The notes under the pieces: model-generated
The model's database searches: none
What the model was told of the DNA's origin: nothing
What the model saw: the letters and a program-made list of their open reading frames with translations, nothing else
Program-made: the position numbers and the translations under genes
NCBI GenBank assembly: GCA_002408105.1
Contig: DHQM01000190.1
Span: 3,821 to 18,440, forward strand
Origin: Gammaproteobacteria bacterium UBA5338
GTDB lineage: Bacteria > Pseudomonadota > Gammaproteobacteria > Pseudomonadales > UBA5862
DNA: 14,620 nucleotides
Direction of reading: 5' to 3'
In this document: positions 6,450 through 13,192 of the stretch, in pieces
Numbering within the stretch: position 1 is the first letter of the stretch
Layout: every line of letters begins with the position of its first letter

Positions 6450-7361
6450 TCAGTCCCGCCATCGGCGGGTGAGCCCACCGTAACTGTCCACCCGCCGATC
6501 ACGCAGAAAGGGCCAGGTGCGCCGCACCGCCTCGCTGCGGCGCAAGTCGACTGTGACTCGGGCGCTGGTTGGTTCGTCATCGGCGTCCCACAGCGCTTCT
6601 CCCTGGGGGCCACACACAAAGCTGTGACCCCAAAACCGGGCTCCGCCGGTGGCGCCGCTGGGGTCGTGCTCGTGGCCACAGCGGTTGACCGCGACCAACG
6701 GTAGGCCGTTGGCGATTGCGTGGCCCCGCTGGACGGTTTTCCAGGCATCGAGCTGACGTTGCTGTTCGGCGGGGGTGTCGGCGGGGTCGAATCCGATTGC
6801 GGTGGGATACAGGAGCAGGTCGGCGCCACCAAGACTCATGAGTCGCGCAGCTTCGGGATACCATTGGTCCCAACAAACCATGACCCCGAGCGCTCCGGCG
6901 CTGGTGCGGATCGGCTCGTAGGGGGATGAGTCAACGTCTCCGGGGGTGAAGTAGTACTTTTCGTAGTAGCCCGGGTCATCCGGGATGTGCATCTTTCGAT
7001 AGCGCCCGGCAATGCTGCCGTCGCGCTCAAAGACCACGGCCGTGTTGTGGTACACCCCCGGTGCTCGGCGCTCGAACAGGGAGCTCACGAGCACCACCTG
7101 GTGGGACGCAGCCAGTGCGGCAAGGCGTTCGGTGGTCGGCCCTGGGATCGGTTCGGCCAGGTCGAAGGCATCGGGATTTTCGGTGACACAAAAGTACGGG
7201 TGGTTGTGCAGTTCCGGCAGCACCACGAGGTCCACCGGCCCGGCACTGAGTTCAAGTCCGAGCAGCCGTTCGAAGGACTCCAGGTTTGAGTCCCGTGTGG
7301 GCGCGATTTTCGCCTGCACGGCGAGCAGATGGATGGCGGCGGGGGGGGGCTGGGTCGGCAT
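6450..7361 (-). CDS. aguB: N-carbamoylputrescine amidase (nitrilase superfamily)
   Basis: The 303-residue protein is a carbon-nitrogen hydrolase. Its catalytic triad is visible as Glu50 (VVLPELHNHPYF), Lys123 (RYRKMHIPDDPGYYEKYYF) and Cys163 (GVMVCWDQWYPEAARLM). The DPGYYEKYYFTPGD segment and WDQWYPE are typical of AguB, which hydrolyses N-carbamoylputrescine to putrescine, CO2 and ammonia. The presence of aguA in the same run supports this substrate. The ATG at 7361 is chosen because the conserved part begins soon after; an in-frame GTG at 7406 would add 15 residues and overlap nhaB by 11 bp. Neither has a clear ribosome binding site. Codons 5-7 lie in a run of nine C (7341-7349 as G on the plus strand). 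The gene follows nhaB after 34 bp. Confidence 0.9.
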   Translation of the reverse strand: MPTQPPPAAIHLLAVQAKIAPTRDSNLESFERLLGLELSAGPVDLVVLPELHNHPYFCVTENPDAFDLAEPIPGPTTERLAALAASHQVVLVSSLFERRAPGVYHNTAVVFERDGSIAGRYRKMHIPDDPGYYEKYYFTPGDVDSSPYEPIRTSAGALGVMVCWDQWYPEAARLMSLGGADLLLYPTAIGFDPADTPAEQQRQLDAWKTVQRGHAIANGLPLVAVNRCGHEHDPSGATGGARFWGHSFVCGPQGEALWDADDEPTSARVTVDLRRSEAVRRTWPFLRDRRVDSYGGLTRRWRD

Positions 7362-7395
7362 GGGTGCGGCGGCTCGGAGTCGGATTTCGGGGCGA

Positions 7396-8898
7396 TCAGA
7401 GTGCACTCAGGGCAATGAAGCCCGTGACGCTCATGGTGAGGGTGTACGGCAGCGCCATCCACACCATGCGGCCGTACGAGAGGCGGATCAAGGGGGCCAG
7501 GGCCGAGGTCAGTAAGAAAAGGAAAGCAGCCTGGCCGTTGGGCGTCGCCACACTGGGGATGTTGGTGCCAGTATTGATGGCCACTGCCAGCGTATCGAAC
7601 AGCTCCCGGCTGATCTCTCCGGCGAGCAGCGCCCGCTTGACCTCACCGATGTAAATGGTTGCCACGAACACGTTGTCGCTGATCGCCGAAAGCAGTCCGT
7701 TGGCCACGTACAGCATGCGCGGCTGCAGGGTCGGGTCCATTGCCAGCACGTAGTCGATGAAGGGCTCAAACAGGTGCTGGTCGTGAATTACGGCAACGAC
7801 CGCAAAGAACACGATCAGTAGCGCGGTAAATGGCAGCGATTCCTCGAACGCGGGCCCGATGCGGGATTCCTCCGTGATGCCGGTTGCTGAGGTGACCAGA
7901 ACGATCACCATGAGGCCGATGAGGCCGACCTCGGCGACATGAAACACGAGGCCGAGGATGAGCACGATGCCCATCAGACCTTGAACCCAGATGGCGTGCC
8001 ACTGGCGGGGCGTGCGGGCGGCGTTTTGATCAATGTCATACGCGCTCAGCACCTCCCGGATGCGTGGTGGCATGGTCTCGCCGTAGCCAAATTTGTGGGT
8101 TCGCTCCAACAGGTAGCAGGTGGCGAGGCCGACGGCGAGAACCGGCATGGAGACCGGAGACACCCGGAGTAAAAACTCGGCAAAGCTCCAGTCCGCTGCA
8201 TGGGCAATGAGCAGGTTCTGCGGCTCGCCCACGAGGGTGCAGACCCCACCCAAGGCAGTGCCCACGGCGCCATGCATCATCAGGCTGCGCAGAAACGCAC
8301 GGAACTGCTCGAGGTTGGCGCGTTCGTTTTGCGCCACTTTGGTGTCATCCAGGTGGTTGTGTTCGTGGTGAGAGGATTTTCCCGACGCCACCCTGTGATA
8401 AATCGCGTAGAAACCTGACGACACCGTGATGATGACCGCAGTGACCGTGAGGGCATCCAGGAACGCCGAAAGTACCGCCCCAGAAAGACAAAATAGCAGC
8501 GACAGCAGGGCCTTTGAGCGCACCCCGAGCAGCAGTCGTGTAAAGCAGAACAACAGCAGGTCTTTTAGGAAGTAGATGGCCGCGACCATGAACATCAGCA
8601 GCAGAATGACCGGGAAGTTGTGCAGGATCTCGTCGTATACCCGTTCTGGGGAGGTCATGCCGATCGCCACCGCCTCCACGGCCAAAAGCCCACCGGGTTG
8701 GAGCGGATAGCATTTGAGGGCCATGGCCAGCGTGAAAATGAATTCTCCGATCAAGGCCCAGCCGGCGACGGTGTGGCCAATCTCCGGGAGCTGGATCAGC
8801 ACCGGGTTAATCGCGAGAAACAGCAGAATGGTCCACTTGTACCAGAGCGGAGAATGGCCAAGAAACGAGTTGAGGGTGCGGTCAAAAAACGCTTTCAT
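7396..8898 (-). CDS. nhaB: Na+/H+ antiporter NhaB
   Basis: The 500-residue, multi-pass membrane protein matches NhaB of Gammaproteobacteria (E. coli NhaB is about 513 residues). NhaB exports Na+ in exchange for H+ and helps with salt and pH homeostasis. Recognisable segments are the N-terminus ([20 protein letters not shown]), [53 protein letters not shown], the NVFVATIYI region and [20 protein letters not shown] near the C-terminus. The ATG at 8898 fits the family start; the open frame continues far upstream, but that part is not NhaB-like. A His-rich loop (SSHHEHNH) follows the fifth or sixth helix. The ribosome binding site is weak. The gene lies between aguA and aguB on the same strand, together with a small membrane protein gene 50 bp upstream. 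Confidence 0.95.
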   Translation of the reverse strand: MKAFFDRTLNSFLGHSPLWYKWTILLFLAINPVLIQLPEIGHTVAGWALIGEFIFTLAMALKCYPLQPGGLLAVEAVAIGMTSPERVYDEILHNFPVILLLMFMVAAIYFLKDLLLFCFTRLLLGVRSKALLSLLFCLSGAVLSAFLDALTVTAVIITVSSGFYAIYHRVASGKSSHHEHNHLDDTKVAQNERANLEQFRAFLRSLMMHGAVGTALGGVCTLVGEPQNLLIAHAADWSFAEFLLRVSPVSMPVLAVGLATCYLLERTHKFGYGETMPPRIREVLSAYDIDQNAARTPRQWHAIWVQGLMGIVLILGLVFHVAEVGLIGLMVIVLVTSATGITEESRIGPAFEESLPFTALLIVFFAVVAVIHDQHLFEPFIDYVLAMDPTLQPRMLYVANGLLSAISDNVFVATIYIGEVKRALLAGEISRELFDTLAVAINTGTNIPSVATPNGQAAFLFLLTSALAPLIRLSYGRMVWMALPYTLTMSVTGFIALSAL

Positions 8899-8948
8899 GG
8901 GTGTCAGGTCCCGGCGGCTGTGCAAGACGGTTGCTCCCAGGTTGGGGG

Positions 8949-9353
8949 CTAGGCTGTGAGAGTGGTCTTTCCAGGTGGGGCGCGGATCGCGCTGGTCAAA
9001 CCGGCCGGGGCATGGGCCACGGCGGGCTCGTCGTGGCCGGGGCATGGGTTTGACATTTGCAGTCCAGGTTCGGACTTCGCTGCGGATGGGGGGGGCGGTT
9101 CGTCTTGGTCGCCCGGGGCCGGATCGCTGTTGAAGGGGTCTGCAGCCGTTTCCTGGGAGGTGGGGTCTGTGTCGGTTGCTTCGTTGCCCACAGTGGTCAG
9201 CAGGGGGGTGGTACTGAGAAACACGGCGAGCAGCAGCCCCATCCACCGCGATTGGGACCAGGGCACGCGATTGATGGACTGACGAACCCTGCGACTGCCT
9301 GCCGGGTCTCGGGCCGGGGGGGGTGCGGTGGTCGGCGCGTCGGCGGCGGGCAA
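8949..9353 (-). CDS. Small predicted membrane protein, unrecognised (134 aa)
   Basis: I do not recognise this protein. The frame starts with TTG and gives an Ala/Pro-rich N-terminus, a basic stretch ([17 protein letters not shown], about 21-37), one hydrophobic segment ([19 protein letters not shown], 38-56) and a long Pro/Asp/Glu/Thr-rich tail. This suggests an inner-membrane anchor with a disordered periplasmic tail. Support for a real gene is its place in a same-strand run between aguA and nhaB and a good extended -10 promoter about 28 nt before the TTG. Against it: no strong ribosome binding site, low-complexity composition, two C8 tracts and a 14-bp direct repeat in the coding part. Starts at a GTG (residue 30) or ATG (residue 38) are also possible. 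If it is not a gene, the interval 8899-9435 is an untranslated leader of nhaB. Confidence 0.42.
   Translation of the reverse strand: MPAADAPTTAPPPARDPAGSRRVRQSINRVPWSQSRWMGLLLAVFLSTTPLLTTVGNEATDTDPTSQETAADPFNSDPAPGDQDEPPPPSAAKSEPGLQMSNPCPGHDEPAVAHAPAGLTSAIRAPPGKTTLTA
9003..9048. repeat. 14-bp direct repeat, 32 bp apart
   Basis: GGCCGGGGCATGGG occurs at 9003-9016 and again at 9035-9048. Both copies lie near the 3' end of the small unrecognised gene, where the 32-bp spacing is not a multiple of three, so the copies are read in different frames. This looks like a small local duplication rather than a protein repeat. Confidence 0.6.
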
Positions 9354-9387
9354 AATCTTGGCTCGATCGAGTGGTCGTGGGGCGCGA

Positions 9388-9396
9388 ATTCTACCA
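9388..9396 (-). promoter_or_regulatory. Candidate extended -10 promoter for the small membrane protein and nhaB
   Basis: On the minus strand TGG-TAGAAT gives an extended -10 (TGn plus 5 of 6 consensus bases). The expected start of transcription is near 9381, about 28 nt before the TTG at 9353. The -35 region at 17 bp (CTGGAG) is poor, which is usual for extended -10 promoters. It lies between the aguA stop and the next gene, so nhaB can be expressed apart from aguA. Confidence 0.5.
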
Positions 9397-9435
9397 CGCC
9401 GGGGTACTGGCTCCAGACACGGCCCGCTGCCGCGA

Positions 9436-10476
9436 TCAAGTGGTGCTGAGCGGGCTGTACAACTGCATGGTGGCGCAGTGCAGGCTACCCCCGTGCTCCA
9501 CCAAGGGCAGTGCTGGCACCATCACCACCTGGCGCTCCGGAAAACACCCCTGAAGCGCGCGCATGGCGGCGCGATCGGCGGTTGCATTGGCGTAACCTGG
9601 GCATAGTACTGCTCCGTTGACCAGTACGTAGTTGACATAGCTCAGTGGCATCGCCTGGCCCAATGCGCCCGACATTGGGGGCGCGACCTCGAGCGGTACC
9701 AAGCGGTAGGGGCGCCCATCCCGGCCACGCAGCCCGAGCAACTGGCTGTGCAGGAGTTCGAGCTTGGTATAGTCCGGATGCCCAGGGTCTGAACAGGCAG
9801 CAAACACGATCGTTTCGGAACCGGCGAACCGAGCCAGCACGTCGATGTGCCCGTCGGTGTCATCGCCTTCCAGGTCCGGCACGTCGAGCCACAAAATGCG
9901 TTCGATGCCCAGCCATTTTTTTAGCTCGGATTCCACCCACCCGGGGGCGCGGCCTGGGTTGCGGCTGTGGTGTAGCAGGCTGTGGCGGTTGGCGAGCAGT
10001 GTGCCGGCCCCATCGGTTTCCAGGTTGCCGCCCTCCAACTCGAGTTGCGGGTGGGCGAGGGGCGTGGTGGCAAATACCCCGCCCGCGTGCAATCGGGCGG
10101 TGAGTCGGTTGTCCAGCTCCGCCGGGTACTTTCCGCCCCATCCGTTGAATTCAAAGTCCAGCAGCTGCCAGTGATCTGACTGGCGCACGCTGATCGGGCC
10201 ATGGTCCCGCACCCAGATGTCGTTGGTGGGCATGGACGCGAGGTGAAGGTGCTCAGCAGGCACCTGCGCGGCGACCAGGCAGTGCCGGATGCGTGGCAAT
10301 TGGAGGGCATCGGAGCAGTTGATCAGCAGGTCCTGGCGCCGCCCCGCTTCTGCAGCCAGGGCGAAGAGGCTGTCTTCTACTGCGGAGAGATTGCGTGCGC
10401 AGTCCGTTTGGCTGTGGGGCCAACTGAGTTGGAGGGCGGATTGCGGTTCCCATTCTGCGGGGAATCTGGTGGTCAA
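9436..10476 (-). CDS. aguA: Agmatine deiminase (PPAD family)
   Basis: The 346-residue protein belongs to the family of agmatine deiminases and Porphyromonas-type peptidyl-arginine deiminases. It converts agmatine to N-carbamoylputrescine and ammonia in the cytoplasm. Visible landmarks are FPAEWEPQSALQLSWPH (5-21), TNDIWVRDHGP (84-94), ELEGGN (146-151), DDTDGHID with His210 (205-212) and the C-terminal catalytic cysteine in HGGSLHCATMQ (Cys334). AguB, which acts on its product, is encoded on the same strand further on, which supports the agmatine substrate over arginine residues. The start is TTG: FPAEWEP lies only 4 residues later and homologues begin here, but there is no clear ribosome binding site. 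It follows the PilZ gene after 69 bp. Confidence 0.88.
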   Translation of the reverse strand: MTTRFPAEWEPQSALQLSWPHSQTDCARNLSAVEDSLFALAAEAGRRQDLLINCSDALQLPRIRHCLVAAQVPAEHLHLASMPTNDIWVRDHGPISVRQSDHWQLLDFEFNGWGGKYPAELDNRLTARLHAGGVFATTPLAHPQLELEGGNLETDGAGTLLANRHSLLHHSRNPGRAPGWVESELKKWLGIERILWLDVPDLEGDDTDGHIDVLARFAGSETIVFAACSDPGHPDYTKLELLHSQLLGLRGRDGRPYRLVPLEVAPPMSGALGQAMPLSYVNYVLVNGAVLCPGYANATADRAAMRALQGCFPERQVVMVPALPLVEHGGSLHCATMQLYSPLSTT

Positions 10477-10518
10477 GGTGGCGGTTCGGCTGTACGGCGG
10501 TGTCGGGAAAGTGCCTGC

Positions 10519-10527
10519 ATTATGCCA
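10519..10527 (-). promoter_or_regulatory. Candidate extended -10 promoter for aguA
   Basis: TGG-CATAAT on the minus strand matches an extended -10 with 5 of 6 hexamer bases. The predicted start of transcription is near 10512, about 36 nt before the TTG of aguA. It is directly preceded by the perfect dyad CCAGA-C-TCTGG (10525-10535), which overlaps the TGn element and might be an operator. The -35 is weak. Confidence 0.42.
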
Positions 10528-10545
10528 GAGTCTGGGGTGCGGGCT

Positions 10546-11151
10546 TCAGGTTGTGTCCGAGTCGCGGTCGAGCTGAGCGCGGCGCCACTCGGCTTGCCGG
10601 CGCATGACATACCGCGCGATGAACTGGCGCTCCTGGTCACGAATGCGAACGAACTCGACGCCGACCCCATGGTGGCCTGCGCCGTTCGTGGTGCATTGGA
10701 CCACCTTGCCGAACAGCAGGATGCCGACATAACTCGGGAACAGCGTCAATTTGAGCGCCAGCAAGGTGCCCACGGGGAAGGGCGTCGAGTGCTCGAAGGA
10801 AAGCCCGCCTTCGCTCAGGGTGACCTCATGCGTGGGGCTGCTCTCGGTCTCGCCCGACTGCGCTGCCAGGGTTCTTGCCAAGAGGGACAGCTTGCGCTCG
10901 ACGCCCGCGAGGTAGGTGGCCAGGGCGCGGCTTTCCTCCGCGATCTGGCGCAGTGCCGCCGCGCAGTCCTGGTCAATGTGCGTGAATTCATGGATCAGAT
11001 GAAACGCAAGCCCGGTGGCGAAGGGGTACTGGGGTGGGTCGCTGAACACATCGGTGTTGGCAACCACTTTGAACTCCAATGCGACCGCATCGCGGATACG
11101 AAAGAACTCGCGCCGCTCAATGGCATCGGGTGACTGGTCAGTGTTCGCCAT
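10546..11151 (-). CDS. PilZ-domain protein with a helical insertion
   Basis: The 201-residue soluble protein has the PilZ element RREFFR (13-18, the R-x3-R part) near its N-terminus. The second c-di-GMP element should read [D/N]-x-S-x-x-G; here it is TLSEGG (111-116), with Thr in the first place. Between them lies a mostly helical stretch (about 45-98, FATGLAFHLIHEFTHIDQDC through LAGVERKLSLLARTLAAQ) with a leucine-rich, coiled-coil-like pattern, unlike the short spacing of canonical PilZ domains. The end has the usual GVGVEFVRI beta strand and a helical basic tail. This layout recalls tetrameric non-canonical PilZ proteins such as Xanthomonas XC6012, so c-di-GMP binding is doubtful. Neighbour position beside lolC is, from memory, conserved in Pseudomonas. 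No ribosome binding site precedes the ATG at 11151. Confidence 0.8.
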   Translation of the reverse strand: MANTDQSPDAIERREFFRIRDAVALEFKVVANTDVFSDPPQYPFATGLAFHLIHEFTHIDQDCAAALRQIAEESRALATYLAGVERKLSLLARTLAAQSGETESSPTHEVTLSEGGLSFEHSTPFPVGTLLALKLTLFPSYVGILLFGKVVQCTTNGAGHHGVGVEFVRIRDQERQFIARYVMRRQAEWRRAQLDRDSDTT

Positions 11152-11158
11152 GGAGTTA

Positions 11159-11167
11159 AGTCTAGCA
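11159..11167 (-). promoter_or_regulatory. Candidate extended -10 promoter of the PilZ gene (leaderless)
   Basis: On the minus strand TGC-TAGACT (TGn plus 4 of 6 bases) ends 7 nt before the ATG at 11151. The expected start of transcription is therefore at or next to the A of ATG. TTGTCG at 11184-11189 is a possible but widely spaced -35. Confidence 0.42.
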
Positions 11168-11169
11168 AC

Positions 11170-11207
11170 TTGTGCGAGGCCCTCGACAACCCGTTGTGGC
11201 ACAATGG
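11170..11207. promoter_or_regulatory. Two adjacent dyads between the PilZ gene and lolC
   Basis: Dyad 1 (11170-11189): TTGT-g-CGAGG-c-CCTCG-ACAA, a 9-bp symmetric element with one extra base. Dyad 2 (11191-11207): CCGTTGTGGCACAATGG, symmetric around 11199 with a single mismatched pair. Both carry TTGTG/ACAA-like half sites. Dyad 2 covers the candidate -10 of lolC. They could be binding sites for a regulator of the divergent pair; none is identified. Confidence 0.4.
11197..11205 (+). promoter_or_regulatory. Candidate extended -10 promoter of lolC (leaderless)
   Basis: TGG-CACAAT (TGn plus 4 of 6 bases) ends 6 nt before the ATG at 11212. Transcription would begin at or next to the start codon, which fits the absence of a Shine-Dalgarno sequence. 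No -35 at the usual distance was found. Confidence 0.42.
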
Positions 11208-11211
11208 CCGA

Positions 11212-12456
11212 ATGCCCGCGCCGTTCTCCTTCTTTATTGGTCTTCGCTATACGCGGGCGAAAAGGCGTGACCACTTCATTTCTTTTATTTCTTTGGTGTC
11301 CGTGCTCGGACTTGCCCTCGGCGTTACCGTGATGATCGTGGTGCTGTCGGTCATGAATGGCTTCCATAAAGAGCTGCGGGACCGAATTCTCGGCATGGTC
11401 CCGCATGCTCAGTTGTACTCGTCGGAGGGTCCCATTTCGGACTGGCAACCCCTGGCCGAGCGACTGCAGGCCCATCCTCAGGTGCTCGGCACCGCCCCTT
11501 TTGTTCAGGGCGAGGGAATGTTGGCGAACGCTGGGCATGTGCAAGGGGTGTTGTTCTATGGTGTCTTGCCGGAACGTGAGCCTCAGGTGTCGATCGTGGC
11601 GGACCACATGGTTTCGGGGAGCCTCGAGGCGCTCCAGCCCGGCGAGTTTGGCATTGTGCTGGGCGATCTGCTGGCCGCCCTGCTGCGGGTGGACATCGGC
11701 GACCGGGTGACTTTGGTCGTGCCTGAGGCGAGCGTTACACCCGCCGGCATCTATCCGCGATTGAAGCGCTTTCGCGTGGTCGGTCTGTTCAGTCTCCGGG
11801 CCGAGTTGGATGCCTCTTTGGCCCTCATGCACATTGAGGATGCGGCGCTGCTGGCGCGCATCCCGGGTCAGGTGCAGGGGGTGCGGGTGCAGGTGGACGA
11901 CCTGTTCGCCATGCCGCAGTTGGGCTGGCAACTGGCATCGCAGTTGCCGGGAAACTACCAGGTCCGCGACTGGACTCGCAGCCACGGCAACCTGTTTCAG
12001 GCCACCCAGCTCGAAAAGCGCATGCTGGGCCTGTTGCTGCTGATGATTGTGGCGGTGGCCGCGTTCAATATTGTGTCGTCTCTGGTGATGCTGGTGGTGG
12101 ACAAGCAAAGCGACATCGCCATTCTCCGCACCCTTGGAGCGACTCCGCGTCAGATCACGGGCATTTTCATGGTCCAGGGCTCGGTGATCGGTGTCGTCGG
12201 AACCGCCATTGGCGTGGCCTGCGGTTGCGCCGTGGCGCTGACCATCAGTGACCTGGTGAGCGCATTCGAGGCGTTGACGGGTCGGCGCGTTCTCAGCTCG
12301 GACGTGTACTTCATCGACTACTTTCCTTCCCAGCTCATGTTGGGGGATGTTGCAACTGTGGCCGTTGCGGCTTTGGTGATGAGCTTTGTTGCCACCCTCT
12401 ATCCCGCGCGGCGGGCGGCGCGCATCGAACCGGCAGATGCATTGCGGTATGAGTGA
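11212..12456 (+). CDS. lolC: Lipoprotein-releasing ABC transporter permease, LolC/LolE family (possibly LolF type)
   Basis: The 414-residue inner-membrane protein has four transmembrane segments (about 23-47, 269-295, 316-345 and 378-397) with a large periplasmic domain between the first two. Family signatures are [20 protein letters not shown] (8-27), [19 protein letters not shown] (253-271), [16 protein letters not shown] (300-315), [11 protein letters not shown] (365-375) and [19 protein letters not shown] (396-414). With LolD it extracts outer-membrane lipoproteins from the inner membrane and passes them to LolA. Residues 171-187 ([17 protein letters not shown]) align by eye with the LolA-binding hook of LolC. 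Only one permease gene is present and no lolE follows lolD, so it may be a single LolF-type permease acting as a homodimer. An upstream in-frame start at 11170 is rejected because homologues begin at FSFFIGLRY. It overlaps lolD by 8 bp. Confidence 0.9.
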   Translation: MPAPFSFFIGLRYTRAKRRDHFISFISLVSVLGLALGVTVMIVVLSVMNGFHKELRDRILGMVPHAQLYSSEGPISDWQPLAERLQAHPQVLGTAPFVQGEGMLANAGHVQGVLFYGVLPEREPQVSIVADHMVSGSLEALQPGEFGIVLGDLLAALLRVDIGDRVTLVVPEASVTPAGIYPRLKRFRVVGLFSLRAELDASLALMHIEDAALLARIPGQVQGVRVQVDDLFAMPQLGWQLASQLPGNYQVRDWTRSHGNLFQATQLEKRMLGLLLLMIVAVAAFNIVSSLVMLVVDKQSDIAILRTLGATPRQITGIFMVQGSVIGVVGTAIGVACGCAVALTISDLVSAFEALTGRRVLSSDVYFIDYFPSQLMLGDVATVAVAALVMSFVATLYPARRAARIEPADALRYE

Positions 12457-13192
12457 ACCCGTTCTCCGCGCCCGAGGCTTGCGGCGCAGCTACCGCCAAG
12501 GTCCCGAGGAGCTCCAGGTCCTCCAGGGGATCGATCTTGACCTGTTTCCAGGAGAGCGCGTCGCGATCATTGGAAGTTCGGGCTCGGGCAAGACCACCCT
12601 CCTGCACCTGCTTGGGGGATTGGATCAGGCGGATTCGGGTGAGGTGGAGATCGGTGGGGTGGGTTTGGCGGCGCTGAACGAATCAGACCGCTGCCGGATG
12701 CGCAATCAGGACCTCGGCTTCGTCTATCAGTTTCACCATTTGCTGGCTGAGTTCACCGCGCTGGAAAATGTGATGATGCCGAAGCTGATCCGTGGCAATG
12801 CCGATGGCGAGGGTCGCGCCGCGGCGAGTGCTGTGCTGGAGGCGGTGGGTCTTGGAAGCCGCCTGGACCACAAGCCCGCGGAGCTGTCAGGTGGAGAGCG
12901 TCAGCGGGTTGCTATCGCCCGGGCGCTGGTCTGCAACCCAGCGGTGGTGCTGATGGATGAACCCACCGGCAACCTCGACATCGACACCGCACTGGAAATT
13001 CGGGCGCTGATGCGCTCGCTCAGCGAAACCCGGACCACCGCCTTTGTTGTCATCACCCACGATGTGGCATTCGCCGGCGACATGGATCGGGTTTTTCGCC
13101 TGGACCACGGGGTGCTGCACGTCGTTCATGGCGGTGCGGACGCTGCTGCCAGCGCCGCACAGCCATCAGACGCCACAGCCAGCGAACGATAA
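12449..13192 (+). CDS. lolD: Lipoprotein-releasing ABC transporter ATPase
   Basis: The 247-residue protein is the ATPase partner of the permease. All ABC motifs are present: Walker [10 protein letters not shown] (42-50), Q-loop YQFHHLL (93-99), signature [15 protein letters not shown] (146-160), Walker [13 protein letters not shown] (166-177, catalytic Glu171) and the switch His204 in [28 protein letters not shown] is typical of LolD. ATP hydrolysis drives lipoprotein release on the periplasmic side. The ATG at 12449 lies inside the last codons of the permease gene, implying translational coupling. The conserved domain ends near residue 224; the last 23 residues (Ala/Ser-rich, [20 protein letters not shown]) are an extension lying within the overlap with the convergent DUF2062 gene. 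Confidence 0.94.
   Translation: MSEPVLRARGLRRSYRQGPEELQVLQGIDLDLFPGERVAIIGSSGSGKTTLLHLLGGLDQADSGEVEIGGVGLAALNESDRCRMRNQDLGFVYQFHHLLAEFTALENVMMPKLIRGNADGEGRAAASAVLEAVGLGSRLDHKPAELSGGERQRVAIARALVCNPAVVLMDEPTGNLDIDTALEIRALMRSLSETRTTAFVVITHDVAFAGDMDRVFRLDHGVLHVVHGGADAAASAAQPSDATASER

Noticed and set aside
8899..9246. N-terminal extension of NhaB
   Set aside because: NhaB homologues start at the MKAFFDRTL segment; the extension is Arg/Pro-rich and not related to the family.
10201..11133. Plus-strand frame of 310 codons opposite aguA and the PilZ gene
   Set aside because: The opposite strand encodes two recognisable proteins; this frame has no recognisable motif and no upstream signals.
11197..11212. 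Sigma54 promoter before lolC (TGGCAC resembles the -24 element)
   Set aside because: The GC of the -12 element is not at the required distance; the bases there are GA.
11152..12108. Upstream extension of the PilZ frame antisense to the Lol permease
   Set aside because: The conserved PilZ part begins after the ATG at 11151; the extension mirrors the permease gene and is low-complexity, His/Gln-rich.
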